Positions 53,620 to 62,860 are shown, counted from the first letter of the stretch. The stretch is DNA of 64,000 nucleotides from Corynebacterium pseudopelargi (GCF_003814005.1 NZ_CP033898.1:62001-126000); one strand, 5' to 3'. Numbers and translations are program-made. Notes: generated by a model from the sequence alone, not told the origin.

Positions 53620-56600
53620 GTGTCTACGTCGATCGCCAAACCACAGCCCTGGTTGAAACCCGTTGCCATAATCACTGGACTGTTGGGGTTTTTGCTCTTT
53701 GTGCTTACCCCTTTCTTGCCGGTGAACCAGACTCAGGCCTCGTTGCAGTGGCCTCAGGATGGCAACCTCAATTCGGTGAATGCTCCCTTGGAGAGCTATA
53801 CGCCGGTTGATTTCCACGCCACGGTGCCGGTGAAGGCGGTTGACCAGGTGCGCGATGGGCAGTCCTTGTTGCTTTCCACCTTGCCTGCGGATAGCCCGAA
53901 TGCCACGGCTCGTGGGCTGTTTGTGCGCACCTATGATGGCTCTTTAGAGGTGAGCAATCGCAGCCAGGTGCTGCTGCAGTTGAATAAGGATGAGATTGAA
54001 AAGCTTGATCCGAATGCTGTGATCAAGATTGATTCCACCTTTGATAGCACCACCGCCACGTTGCCGCAGGAGGCGAAGGCGAAGGGGGTGACGGTTGAGT
54101 CGGAGCAAAATGGTGATCACCGTCCGATTGTTTCGGGCGTGTACACCGAGCTAGAAGGTAATGCCTCCGCTTTGGAAAATGCGGGCCTCCAGGTAGACAT
54201 GGAGATCAATTCGCGTTTTACCTCCACGCCGACGTGGGTGAAGACCCTTGCCATGTGGGTCGGTGCCTTCATGACGATTGCCTCGCTGATTTGTTTGGGG
54301 CTAATGGATCGCCTCGACGGCAAGAAGCACCCCATTGTGCTTGCCAGCAAGTCTTTGCGCCCGCGCCCGCTTGATGGCGTGGTGCTTGCGATCATCGCCT
54401 TCTGGTACATCTTTGGTGCCAATACCTCTGATGATGGCTTCATTTTGACCATGGCCAGGGCCTCGGATGATTCGGGCTATATGGCCAATTATTATCGCTG
54501 GTTCGGTGTGCCCGAATCGCCTTTCGGTGCGCCGTATTATGACCTTTTGGGTCTGATGGCCAAGGTGAGCACCGCTTCGGTGTGGATGCGTTTGCCTTCC
54601 TTGTTCGCGGCGATCGCTACGTGGTTTGTGCTCTCGCGCGATGTGTTGCCACGTTTGGGTAGCAGCATCGATGGGCGTCGAGTAGCGCACTGGACTGCGG
54701 CGTTTGTCATGCTCGCTTTCTGGCTGCCCTACAACAATGGTTTGCGCCCCGAGCCGATCATTGCGCTCGGAGCCCTGTTGACGTGGGTTTCTTTCGAGGT
54801 TGCCATAGCTAATCGACGCCTCCTGCCCGCCGCAATCGGCACGCTACTCGCAGCATTCACGCTGGCATGTGGCCCTACGGGCTTGATGGCAGTGGCCGCG
54901 TTGCTTGCAGCGCTTTCCGGTGTGATTCGCATCGTCTACCAGCGCACCAAACTCCTCGGCGGCAATACCTGGGCTTCGGTGGCCGCGATGGTGGCGCCGT
55001 TCCTCGCGGCAGGCACCGCGGTGCTGGTGGCCGTCTTTGGCGATCAAACTTTTGCCAGCGTGCGTGAATCCATCACCGTGCGCTCCGCCGTTGGCCCCTC
55101 CTTGGAGTGGTACAACGAGTACATCCGCTACAAGTCGCTATTCGAGCAAACCGTGGATGGTTCCTTCGCACGACGCTTCGCGGTGCTCATCGCCTTCATC
55201 TCCATCGTGGTGGTGCTGGCCTCCATGCTGCGCAACGATAAGGTCCCGGGCAGCAACAAGCTTCCGGCACAGCGACTGATGCTGATGATGCTGGGCACCT
55301 TGTTCTTCCTCATGTTCACCCCCACGAAGTGGACGCACCACTTCGGTGTGTGGGCAGGTATTGGCGCTGCACTGGCCGCACTTGCGGCGGTGGCAATGTC
55401 GCACATGGCCTTGCGTTCGGCGCGTTCGCGCACGCTGATGTTCGGTGCCATCCTCTTCGTCTTCGCCTTCACCCTCGCCGGCGTGAACGGCTGGTGGTAC
55501 GTCTCCAGCTATGGCGTGCCCTGGTTTGATAAGACCATCCAGCTCAAGGGCATCGAGGCATCGACGGTCATGCTGGGCATCTCGCTGCTGGTGCTGTTTA
55601 TTGGCACGATCCAAAGCTTCATTATCGACGTCCGCGCCACCCAGGCAGAAGAGCGTGGAGAAGATCCAAACGCTGTTCGACGCGGCAAGCTCGACCGCTT
55701 CCAAGGCCTGGCAGCAGCACCCATTGCCGTGGTGTGCATCCTGGCCGTGACCTTCCAGGTGCTCTCCTTTGGCAAGGCATTTGCTTCGCAATACCCCGCC
55801 TACTCTGTTGGCCTGGGCAATCTGAATGCGCTTCGTGGCCAAACCTGCGGCATGGCCGACTATGTGCTGATGGAAACGGACACCAATGAGTCCTTCTTAA
55901 AGCCAGTCGACGCCGACTTTAAGGATGCGATTGCCAGCGAGAAGCAAAACAACTTCGAGCCAGGCCGCGTGCCCCCAGTGCTGAACTCAGAAGAAGTCAC
56001 CGGCGTATCAACCGCGCTTGCCAACGAGGTCTCTGATGAAGATACCGCGCTGGATGCGTCGACAAGCGTTGGTTTGAGAAAAGAAGAAGGCATCAACGGC
56101 TCCCGCGTACCCCTGCCCTTCGGGCTGGACTACAAGCGGGTGCCCGTTCTTGGCTCCTGGACCAATGGCGATCAGTACTACTCAGAAGCCATTAGTGACT
56201 GGTATGAGATGCCCGAACGCAGCGAAGACACACCACTGCTGGTGGTCAGCGCCGCCGGACGCATCGCACACACCGACATCAACGACATCGCCCAATACGG
56301 CCAAACCTTCGTCGCCGAATACGGACGCCGCGACGCCAACGGCGAAATCACCGAACTCGGCCAAGCCACCTTCGACGACCCAGGCCCGCGCCCAGTATGG
56401 CGCAACCTGCGACTCCCGCTCGACCAAATCCCCGTCGAAGCCAACGTCGTGCGCCTGCATGCCATCGACGCCAGCCTCGACCCCGACCAATGGATCGCCT
56501 TCACCCCGCCGCGCGTGCCCACCATGGACACCCTCAACAACGTCGTCGGCTCTGAAGCACCAGTGCTGATGGACTGGCAAGTACCCCTCCAATTCCCCTG

Positions 56601-56925
56601 CCAACGCCCCTTCGGCCACTACGCCGGCGTGATCGAAAACCCGCGCTACCGCATCTCACCCGACCACGTCGGACGCATCACCGGCTCCCGCTTCCAAGAC
56701 GCCCTCGGCGGCGGCGCCCAAGGGCCAGTAGAAGCCATCGACAGCTCCTTCCAGCTACCCAGCTACGCCAAAGACGACTGGCGCCGCGACTGGGGCACCA
56801 TCGAAATCTACAACCCCCGCACCAACGCAGAAGGCGAAGTACCAGCCAACGCAGAAATCCACACCGAAGAAATCACCCGCTCCGGCACCTGGACACCAGG
56901 GCTGATGAACATCAGCGTGGAATAG
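53620..56925 (+). CDS. emb: Arabinosyltransferase Emb (single corynebacterial EmbA/B/C homologue)
   Basis: 1101 residues, GTG start. Extracytoplasmic N-domain after membrane segment 1, then many membrane segments, the catalytic DD motif in ANTSDDGFILTMARASDD, and a C-terminal carbohydrate-binding part with DWQVPLQFPCQRPFGHYAGV. It extends the arabinan of arabinogalactan using DPA; this family is the ethambutol target. It begins 28 bases after aftA. The last 700 bases are strongly C+A-rich on the + strand (19 of 60 G+T at 56281-56340). Confidence 0.96.
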   Translation: MSTSIAKPQPWLKPVAIITGLLGFLLFVLTPFLPVNQTQASLQWPQDGNLNSVNAPLESYTPVDFHATVPVKAVDQVRDGQSLLLSTLPADSPNATARGLFVRTYDGSLEVSNRSQVLLQLNKDEIEKLDPNAVIKIDSTFDSTTATLPQEAKAKGVTVESEQNGDHRPIVSGVYTELEGNASALENAGLQVDMEINSRFTSTPTWVKTLAMWVGAFMTIASLICLGLMDRLDGKKHPIVLASKSLRPRPLDGVVLAIIAFWYIFGANTSDDGFILTMARASDDSGYMANYYRWFGVPESPFGAPYYDLLGLMAKVSTASVWMRLPSLFAAIATWFVLSRDVLPRLGSSIDGRRVAHWTAAFVMLAFWLPYNNGLRPEPIIALGALLTWVSFEVAIANRRLLPAAIGTLLAAFTLACGPTGLMAVAALLAALSGVIRIVYQRTKLLGGNTWASVAAMVAPFLAAGTAVLVAVFGDQTFASVRESITVRSAVGPSLEWYNEYIRYKSLFEQTVDGSFARRFAVLIAFISIVVVLASMLRNDKVPGSNKLPAQRLMLMMLGTLFFLMFTPTKWTHHFGVWAGIGAALAALAAVAMSHMALRSARSRTLMFGAILFVFAFTLAGVNGWWYVSSYGVPWFDKTIQLKGIEASTVMLGISLLVLFIGTIQSFIIDVRATQAEERGEDPNAVRRGKLDRFQGLAAAPIAVVCILAVTFQVLSFGKAFASQYPAYSVGLGNLNALRGQTCGMADYVLMETDTNESFLKPVDADFKDAIASEKQNNFEPGRVPPVLNSEEVTGVSTALANEVSDEDTALDASTSVGLRKEEGINGSRVPLPFGLDYKRVPVLGSWTNGDQYYSEAISDWYEMPERSEDTPLLVVSAAGRIAHTDINDIAQYGQTFVAEYGRRDANGEITELGQATFDDPGPRPVWRNLRLPLDQIPVEANVVRLHAIDASLDPDQWIAFTPPRVPTMDTLNNVVGSEAPVLMDWQVPLQFPCQRPFGHYAGVIENPRYRISPDHVGRITGSRFQDALGGGAQGPVEAIDSSFQLPSYAKDDWRRDWGTIEIYNPRTNAEGEVPANAEIHTEEITRSGTWTPGLMNISVE

Positions 56926-56945
56926 GCCTATAAGGCCAAAACAAC

Positions 56946-56974
56946 GAGGCACCTGCTACACAAGCAGGTGCCTC
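56946..56974. terminator. Bidirectional terminator between emb and copA
   Basis: GAGGCACCTGCT and AGCAGGTGCCTC form a perfect 12-base stem around ACACA, followed by a half palindrome beginning TTCTAG. It lies between convergent stops. Confidence 0.88.
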
Positions 56975-56986
56975 TTCTAGATATAT
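56971..56986. repeat. ATATAT palindrome half copy 10
   Basis: CCTCTTCTAGATATAT only; the right arm is absent. It is fused to the right stem of the emb/copA terminator. Confidence 0.75.
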
Positions 56987-56990
56987 GGGC

Positions 56991-59192
56991 TTAGTTAAAG
57001 CGACGAAGCCTCAAGGAATTGCTCACCACAAACACCGAACTCAGCGCCATCGCGGCACCAGCAAACATCGGATTGAGCAAACCAAAGGCCGCCACCGGAA
57101 TCAGCACCACGTTATAAGCGAAGGCCCAAAACAGGTTCGTTTTTATCGTGCGAAGCGTTGCCCGTGACAAACGGATGGCGTCGACAATGCCCCGCGGCTC
57201 AGAACGCATCAACGTAATATCCGAAGCCTCAATCGCCACATCCGTGCCCGCGCCCATAGCAATGCCCAGATCCGCCTGCGCAAGCGCCGCAGCATCATTC
57301 ACGCCATCGCCAACCATCGCTACACGACGCCCCCGCTCCTGCAAATCACGCACCACACCGACCTTCTCGTCCGGCAACACCTGCGCCACCACATGCTCAA
57401 TGCCAACCTCAGCAGCAACCGCACGCGCCGCGCCCTCATTATCACCAGTGAGCAAATAAGGCTCAAGACCCAACTGCTCAAGATCCCTCACGCTCTCAGC
57501 AGCCCCAGCCTTGACCTGATCAGCCACCACAATCACACCCGCCGGCTCATCATCCACATACGCCACCACAGCCGTGCCACCAGCGCGCTCAGCAGCATCA
57601 ACCCACTCTTGCAACGCACCATCAGGGCGAGTCACCCGAACCCTATGGCCATCGACCACACCAGAGACACCACGGCCAGGCGAACTAGAGAAATCGCTCA
57701 CCGGCAGGGAAGTGGTGGAAGCTTCGACGATGGCGCGGGCGATGGGGTGCTCCGACCCCCTCTCCACTGCTGCACATATATCTAGAAGATGGGGGGTGTT
57801 GAGATCGTGGACCTCGACCACCTTCATCCGCCCCTCAGTCACCGTCCCCGTCTTATCCATCACGATGGTGTCGATGTTGCGGGCGGATTCGAGTACGTCG
57901 GGGCCTTTGATGAGTAGGCCTTGTTGTGCGCCGCGTCCGGTGCCGACGAGCAGGGCGGTGGGGGTGGCGAGTCCGAGTGCGCAGGGGCAGGCGATGATGA
58001 GTACGGCGACGGCTGCGGCGAAAGCGTCGCTGGTTTGGGCGCCGCTGGCCAGTTGTGCGATGAGTGTGACAGCGGCGATGGCGATGACGATGGGGACGAA
58101 GACTTGGGCGATTTTGTCGACGAGTTTTTGTACCGGCGCTTTTTGAGCTTGGGCGTCGGCGACGAGTTTGGCCATGGAGGCAAGGGTGGTGTCGCTGCCG
58201 ACGCGGGTGGCTTCGACGATGAGCCGTCCGGAGGTATTCAGCGTGGCGCCGGTGACGTTGTCGCCTTCGGAGACTTCCACTGGCACTGATTCGCCGGTGA
58301 TCATCGATTCGTCCACGGCGGAGGCGCCTTCGATGATGCGGCCGTCGGTGGCGATTTTTTCGCCGGGGCGCACCACAAAACGATCGCCCTTTGCTAGCTT
58401 TTCGACGGGCACGCGCTGCTCTTTGCCGTCGACAAGCACTGCTGCTTCCTTGGCCCCCATGTTGAGCAGGGTGCGCAGCGCTTCTGAGCTTTTGCCCTTG
58501 GCTCGCGTCTCAAACCAGCGGCCGAGCAGCAAGAACACGATCACCATCGCCGCGGATTCGAGATAAATCTCGTCCATCTGGTTGTGGCTATGCGCCGAGA
58601 GGCTCATGTGCATGCGCATGCCGGGCTCGCCGGCGTTGCCCAGGAATAGCGCCCACACCGACCACAGGTAGGCAGCCGAAGTGCCCATGGAAATGAGCGT
58701 GTCCATGGTGAAAGAGCCATGGCGTAAGTTTTGCAGCGCAGCCTTATGAAACGGCATCCCTCCATAGAAGAACACGCCACTGGCCAGCGCGAAGCACAAC
58801 CACTGCCAGTTATCGAACTGCAGCGAAGAAATCATCGACATGGCAAACACCGGCAGCGCCATGATCGCCGAGATGATCAGACGCTTCTTCAGCTCAGCGG
58901 CGTGCTCATCGCGAGCAGCATCAGTTGCCGAAGCATCGCCAGCATCGGCGCCACCATCGGCATCGGCGTCGCCACCGATAGTGAAGGCGTCATACCCTGC
59001 GCCGCGGATGACGTCGACAAGCGAATCAACATTGACCAAATCGGGGTCGAAACGCACATGGGCGCTCTCCGTAGCGAAATTAACGCTGGCATCAACGCCA
59101 TCCACCTTGTTCAACTTCCGCTCAACACGGCCAGAACACGAGGTGCACGTCATGCCCGTGACACCCAAATCAACCTCAGAAGTACTCATCAA
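56991..59192 (-). CDS. copA: Copper-exporting P1B-type ATPase CopA
   Basis: 733 residues. One N-terminal heavy-metal domain (GMTCTSC, Cys16 and Cys19), a His-rich loop ([13 protein letters not shown]), TGES in the actuator, the transmembrane CPC in [13 protein letters not shown] (about 402), DKTGTVTEG (about 444), the HP of [10 protein letters not shown] and [13 protein letters not shown] with one HMA domain marks Cu(I) export. Just after the phosphorylation site, palindrome copy 11 is translated [15 protein letters not shown] where relatives have an ordinary LLALAAALE-like helix. It follows copZ on the same strand by about 100 bases. Confidence 0.95.
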   Translation of the reverse strand: MMSTSEVDLGVTGMTCTSCSGRVERKLNKVDGVDASVNFATESAHVRFDPDLVNVDSLVDVIRGAGYDAFTIGGDADADGGADAGDASATDAARDEHAAELKKRLIISAIMALPVFAMSMISSLQFDNWQWLCFALASGVFFYGGMPFHKAALQNLRHGSFTMDTLISMGTSAAYLWSVWALFLGNAGEPGMRMHMSLSAHSHNQMDEIYLESAAMVIVFLLLGRWFETRAKGKSSEALRTLLNMGAKEAAVLVDGKEQRVPVEKLAKGDRFVVRPGEKIATDGRIIEGASAVDESMITGESVPVEVSEGDNVTGATLNTSGRLIVEATRVGSDTTLASMAKLVADAQAQKAPVQKLVDKIAQVFVPIVIAIAAVTLIAQLASGAQTSDAFAAAVAVLIIACPCALGLATPTALLVGTGRGAQQGLLIKGPDVLESARNIDTIVMDKTGTVTEGRMKVVEVHDLNTPHLLDICAAVERGSEHPIARAIVEASTTSLPVSDFSSSPGRGVSGVVDGHRVRVTRPDGALQEWVDAAERAGGTAVVAYVDDEPAGVIVVADQVKAGAAESVRDLEQLGLEPYLLTGDNEGAARAVAAEVGIEHVVAQVLPDEKVGVVRDLQERGRRVAMVGDGVNDAAALAQADLGIAMGAGTDVAIEASDITLMRSEPRGIVDAIRLSRATLRTIKTNLFWAFAYNVVLIPVAAFGLLNPMFAGAAMALSSVFVVSNSLRLRRFN
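57756..57796. repeat. ATATAT palindrome copy 11, in copA
   Basis: CCCCCTCTCCACTGCTGCAC then ATATATCTAGAAGATGGGGGG. The left arm is degraded, the right arm and G run are intact. On the minus strand it is translated [12 protein letters not shown]+T on the + strand is 25-32% over most of the left side and 63-65% at right. Confidence 0.88.
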
Positions 59193-59289
59193 CTCACCTT
59201 TCTTCTACATAGGCACCAACGGGCAACACCAGCTCGCTATTCCAAAAAAAGTGCCACCGCCGAAGCGATGGCACCGAAAAACAACAGCA

Positions 59290-59487
59290 CTAAGCCAGGG
59301 AATACCCGGCCTCTTCAACCGCAGCGCGAATATCAGCATCAGTGAAATCTTCACCAGTCACAGTCACGCGACCGGACTCTAAATCAACATCCACGCCCTG
59401 AGCGCCGTCGACCTCTTCAATTTCTTCCTTGACGGAGGCGACGCAGTGCTGGCAGGTCATGCCAGAAACGGTGTAGCTCTTGGTCAT
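59290..59487 (-). CDS. copZ: Copper chaperone CopZ (heavy-metal-associated domain)
   Basis: 65-residue single HMA domain with GMTCQHC (Cys12, Cys15), a complete ferredoxin-like fold length and the end DADIRAAVEEAGYSLA. It hands Cu(I) to CopA, which follows on the same strand. The ribosome site AGAAGGGAGAGGAA lies at the edge of palindrome copy 12. Divergent from the thioredoxin gene. Confidence 0.93.
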   Translation of the reverse strand: MTKSYTVSGMTCQHCVASVKEEIEEVDGAQGVDVDLESGRVTVTGEDFTDADIRAAVEEAGYSLA

Positions 59488-59490
59488 TTC

Positions 59491-59521
59491 CTCTCCCTTC
59501 TAGATATATATGTAGAAGATA
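59491..59521. repeat. ATATAT palindrome copy 12, before copZ
   Basis: CTCTCCCTTCTAGATATATA then TGTAGAAGATA. It gives copZ its ribosome site on the minus strand. Left side strongly C+A-rich (17 of 60 G+T at 59161-59220); to the right, inside trxA, 41 of 60. Confidence 0.92.
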
Positions 59522-59577
59522 GTACTACCGGTGGGGGAATAGCTCAGGCATAGCTAAGGTTGGCACTAGTGCAAGCA

Positions 59578-59594
59578 AATATCTAGAAGGAGAG
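59578..59594. repeat. ATATAT palindrome half copy 13, before trxA
   Basis: AATATCTAGAAGGAGAG: right half only. Its AGAAGGAGAG is the ribosome site of the thioredoxin gene, seven bases before the ATG. Confidence 0.8.
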
Positions 59595-59598
59595 ATCT

Positions 59599-59964
59599 AT
59601 GGCAACGATCGATGTAACTGAAGACACTTTTGAGCAGACGGTGACCCAAGACGGCATTGTGTTGGTTGATGCGTGGGCGTCTTGGTGCGGTCCGTGCCGT
59701 GCGTTTGCGCCGACGTTTGAGAAGGCTTCTGAGCAGCATCCGGATGCGGTGTTTGCGAAGTTAGATACTGAGGCTCATCAGGGTTTGGCTGCTGCGTTGC
59801 AGATTCAGTCGATTCCGACGCTGATGGTCTTCCGCGATGGGATTTTGGTGTTCCGTGAGGCTGGTGCTTTGCCGCCGGCTGCGTTGGAGGATCTGATTTC
59901 GCAGGTCAAGGATTTGGATATGGAGGATGTGAAGCGTCAGATTGCTGAGCAACAGCAGGGCTAA
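59599..59964 (+). CDS. trxA: Thioredoxin
   Basis: 121 residues with the redox motif WCGPC (Cys30, Cys33, in VDAWASWCGPCRAFAPTF) and the cis-proline in QIQSIPTLMVF. Cytoplasmic thiol-disulfide reductant. Its short tail after the fold (DLDMEDVKRQIAEQQQG) is slightly longer than in TrxA of E. coli. Divergent from copZ across a 111-base gap holding palindrome copies 12 and 13. The PspA-like gene follows 77 bases later. Confidence 0.94.
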   Translation: MATIDVTEDTFEQTVTQDGIVLVDAWASWCGPCRAFAPTFEKASEQHPDAVFAKLDTEAHQGLAAALQIQSIPTLMVFRDGILVFREAGALPPAALEDLISQVKDLDMEDVKRQIAEQQQG

Positions 59965-60041
59965 TCTGCGCTGTTTTTTGGGGCCATGGCCTGCGTACAC
60001 TGGGATAAGAATTGTGTTGTCTTACTCTAAGGACGTGTGCC

Positions 60042-60806
60042 ATGGCTCATCCTTTTGCTAAGGGCTGGAAGTATTTGACTGCATCGTTGGATCGCAAGAT
60101 TGAAGAAAACGCGGATCCTTTGGTGCAGATTCAGCAGGCTAGCGACGCTGCGCATGAGCAGCATGAGGCGGTTCGTCGTCAAGCGACTGAGGTCATTGGG
60201 AATAAGAATCAGCTTGAGATGAAGTTGCACCGTCTGTTGGGGGAGCAGGAGCAGTTGGTGCAGAAGGCTCGGCAGGCTTTGGAGTTGGCTGGGCAGGCCG
60301 CGGATCCGGGGGATGTGCGTGAGCTGGAGCAGGCCGCGGAGATTTATGCCACGCAATTGGTCAGTGTGGAGCAAGAGCTTGAGCGCACGCAGCAATTGCA
60401 TGGTCAGGCTGAGGCTGCGGCGAAGGAGGCGAGTGCCCAGGTGCAGCAGTCGGAGGCGCGTTTGCGTGAGCAGATGGCGCAGATTGAGCAGCTTCGTTCG
60501 CAGGTTCAGCAGACCAAGATGCAGGAGGCTTCGGCGGCGACGGTGCAGCAGATGCAGCAGGTGGATCCGGATCGGGATGTGCCGACTTTGGATCAGGTGC
60601 GTGAGAAAATTGAGCGTCGTTATGCCAATGCTTTGGGCGCGCAGGAGCTTACTCAGCACACCATGCAGGATCGCATGGCTGAGATTGAGGCCAATGCCAC
60701 GGATTTCAAAGCGCAGCAGCGCCTCGATGCGCTTCGGGCCGAATTGGGCCAGGGTGCTGGCGAGAAGCGCCAATTAGAACAGCCCGATGCTCAGCCGGAG
60801 CAGTGA
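60042..60806 (+). CDS. PspA/IM30-like coiled-coil protein
   Basis: 254 residues from ATG 60042 (AAGGA upstream). Starts MAHPFAKGWKYLTASLDRKIEENADPL, then over 180 residues of helical, Q/E/A-rich heptads and an alanine/glutamine tail. It matches the short actinobacterial PspA/IM30 proteins that form membrane-protecting ESCRT-III-like assemblies. Co-directional with trxA. It ends before a strong hairpin. Confidence 0.85.
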   Translation: MAHPFAKGWKYLTASLDRKIEENADPLVQIQQASDAAHEQHEAVRRQATEVIGNKNQLEMKLHRLLGEQEQLVQKARQALELAGQAADPGDVRELEQAAEIYATQLVSVEQELERTQQLHGQAEAAAKEASAQVQQSEARLREQMAQIEQLRSQVQQTKMQEASAATVQQMQQVDPDRDVPTLDQVREKIERRYANALGAQELTQHTMQDRMAEIEANATDFKAQQRLDALRAELGQGAGEKRQLEQPDAQPEQ

Positions 60807-60831
60807 TATTGGGCATTGCTTAGAACATGCG

Positions 60832-60876
60832 AACACCCCGTGGCGTTTGGGTATCAGTGCAGCGCCACGGGGTGTT
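60832..60876. terminator. Strong hairpin between the PspA-like and NYN genes
   Basis: AACACCCCGTGGCG (60832-60845) and CGCCACGGGGTGTT (60863-60876) form a perfect 14-base stem with a 17-base loop, followed by GCTTTAGGG. It serves both convergent genes. Confidence 0.88.
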
Positions 60877-60888
60877 GCTTTAGGGTGT

Positions 60889-62274
60889 TTAGCCGCCGTT
60901 GTTATTGAGCAGCACGCCTCGGATTCCGGAGTGGAAGCCATCGCGTAGGCCTACTCGCTGGGATTCGGTAAGCGTGTATTCGTGCAGTGTTTCGCAGGCG
61001 AATTGCAGCAGGGGACGGTCGATTTCTGGGGGCAGTCCGCCGCCTGAGAGCAGGTGGGCGGAATCGCGCTGCTCAGTGGTGGCGGCGTTTTCGTACCACC
61101 AGCGTGCGTATTGCTGGCCTACGTCGAAAGGCGTTTGATAGCCAGCCGATGCCCACACCTCATTTGGCAATGGCACATAGCGAGAGCGCAGTTTGCGCCT
61201 GGGCGCCATCATGGAGGGGTTGGGGGCAGGGCGCGGTTTTTCGCTGCTCACGGTCACTTCTACCGATTCTTCGATCTTGGAGGTGACGGTGATGCGGCGG
61301 TCGCCTTGCAGCGCGCTGGGTTTAGGTGCGCTGCTGCGGGTGGCAGCTTCTTGTTCTTCTGCCTCTTTGTCCGTTTCCGGCATCGGCTCTGCGTTGATAA
61401 TCGGCTGCTGTTCTTCGGCTTCTTGCTCGCTGTTGAGCGGTTCTGCCTCTACAACCTGCGCGTTTTGATCCACCTTCACGGATTGCTGGGCCTGCGGGCG
61501 CTGTGCGCCAGGGCCGGGCTGTGCACCAGAACCAGGCTGTGCGCCAGGTCCGGGCTGTGCGCTAGGACCAGGAGTGGGGCCTGCCTGCTGCTCGTGTTCT
61601 TCTGCATCGTCGGGCTGGGGGCCTGGGCGATCAGTTTCGTGTGGTGGTTCAGCATCGTGGGGATGCTTGGGTTGCTCCTGGGCATCCTCATCTTCTTCCG
61701 GCAGGCGCACCACCGGGGGAAGCGGGCCTTCGAGCACCTCGAGCTGCATGCATTCGGCGAAGTCTTCGCGGGGATCCAAGATGGTGGTGGAATCGCAATT
61801 CTGGCGCAGTGCCGAGCTCATGGAATCCCAACCAAAGCCGTATAGGTGCACGCGCACGCCATTGGCCACGGCTTCTTGCACGCCGGGGATCATATCGGCA
61901 TCGCCGGATACGAGGATGACGTCGGTAAATTCGCGGCGTACGCCGCTGAGTACCAGGTCTGCCACCAGGCGGGTATCCACTGCCTTTTGGGTTCGTCGAT
62001 CGCCCCACTCAATGAGCTGGCCTGCGCGAAGCTGCACGCCATCGCAGGTGCGAAGGGAGCGCTGGTAGCGGTGAGGGCCGGAATCGGGGATGCCGTCGTA
62101 CCAAAGCTGGCGGTGAACGGGCTGGTTAAGGTGGTTTTGTGCCATGGTGGCAAGCGTTGCCACCACTTCTGGTAGGTCAATTTCTAGCTGTGCACGCGCT
62201 CCTGTCTCCCATGAGTTATAAAAGCTCGCAAGGAGATAAGAGGTATCGACAAAAATTTGTGTGCGCTCAAGCAT
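60889..62274 (-). CDS. NYN-domain (PIN-like) ribonuclease-type protein
   Basis: 461 residues. N-terminal NYN domain with Asp in IFVDTSYLLASF (Asp10), the middle Asp of DGVQLRAGQLIEWGDRRTQK and the late VILVSGDADMIPGVQEAV. These acidic residues would bind metal for RNA cleavage. A disordered, acidic linker follows with repeats of AQPGPGAQPGSG. A conserved C-terminal block (RYVPLPNEVWASAGYQTPFD) is shared by actinobacterial members. Convergent with the PspA-like gene. Confidence 0.86.
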   Translation of the reverse strand: MLERTQIFVDTSYLLASFYNSWETGARAQLEIDLPEVVATLATMAQNHLNQPVHRQLWYDGIPDSGPHRYQRSLRTCDGVQLRAGQLIEWGDRRTQKAVDTRLVADLVLSGVRREFTDVILVSGDADMIPGVQEAVANGVRVHLYGFGWDSMSSALRQNCDSTTILDPREDFAECMQLEVLEGPLPPVVRLPEEDEDAQEQPKHPHDAEPPHETDRPGPQPDDAEEHEQQAGPTPGPSAQPGPGAQPGSGAQPGPGAQRPQAQQSVKVDQNAQVVEAEPLNSEQEAEEQQPIINAEPMPETDKEAEEQEAATRSSAPKPSALQGDRRITVTSKIEESVEVTVSSEKPRPAPNPSMMAPRRKLRSRYVPLPNEVWASAGYQTPFDVGQQYARWWYENAATTEQRDSAHLLSGGGLPPEIDRPLLQFACETLHEYTLTESQRVGLRDGFHSGIRGVLLNNNGG

Positions 62275-62431
62275 GGCTCCTGGACTATCCGTTCGTTAAT
62301 AATAAATTTCGTTACTTTGTGTTCTCTAGTCTGCCTCAAAAATGCTGGTACGTCGATACGCTGAGCGAATTGCCAGTGTATGTGCAGCTCATTCCTACAT
62401 TCCTTGCTTCAAGTGCAGCAAAGGTTCTATG

Positions 62432-62450
62432 GTTGATTACATAAGTAACC
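62432..62450. promoter_or_regulatory. Operator-like inverted repeat before the GntR gene
   Basis: GGTTGATTACATAAGTAACC (from 62431) is an approximate palindrome (GGTT and AACC ends, ATTA/TAAGT inner). It lies about 35 bases before the regulator start, in the position expected for autoregulation. Confidence 0.4.
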
Positions 62451-62485
62451 AACTAACGAGCTAGGGATATTTCTGGTTGAGCGTT

Positions 62486-62860
62486 ATGGACGAAACAACA
62501 GCCCCGCTGTACCGGCAAATCGCCACCTTGGTAGAAGACTCCATCATCGACGGCGTGCTCAAAGAAGGACAACAAGCCCCCTCAACCCATGAGCTCGCCA
62601 ACTTTCACGCCATCAACCCCGCCACGGCCAGAAAAGGCCTCACACTGCTCGCCGATGCCGAGATCCTAGAAAAACGCCGGGGCTTAGGCATGTTCGTGCA
62701 ACACGGCGCCGTAGAACGCATCCGCCAGAGAAGAAAAGCCGACTTCGCCGCCAGTTACCTTGCACCGCTTGTCGACGAAGCCGTGCGCCTCAAAGTAGAC
62801 CGAGCCACATTGCACACACTGTTTGATCAAGTGGCAGAAAGCCGGGGGCTGTACCAATAG
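62486..62860 (+). CDS. GntR-family regulator, YtrA-like
   Basis: About 124 residues (ATG 62486; TTG at 62477 also possible). Winged helix-turn-helix with PLYRQIATLVEDSIIDGVLK, QQAPSTHELANFHAINPATARKGL and EKRRGLGMFV, then a short tail of about 45 residues. The short tail marks the YtrA subfamily, which usually controls an adjacent ABC transporter; none is in view, so its targets may be elsewhere. The + strand is C+A-rich here. Confidence 0.88.
   Translation: MDETTAPLYRQIATLVEDSIIDGVLKEGQQAPSTHELANFHAINPATARKGLTLLADAEILEKRRGLGMFVQHGAVERIRQRRKADFAASYLAPLVDEAVRLKVDRATLHTLFDQVAESRGLYQ

Noticed and set aside
35973-58406. GTCGA(A/C)AAGC acting as a Chi-like stop for the skew tracts
   Set aside because: Near 47.5 and 58.4 kb the tract ends look close to properly oriented copies, but at 35.97 and 42.67 kb the skew runs past them. 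The idea is not supported well enough by eye.
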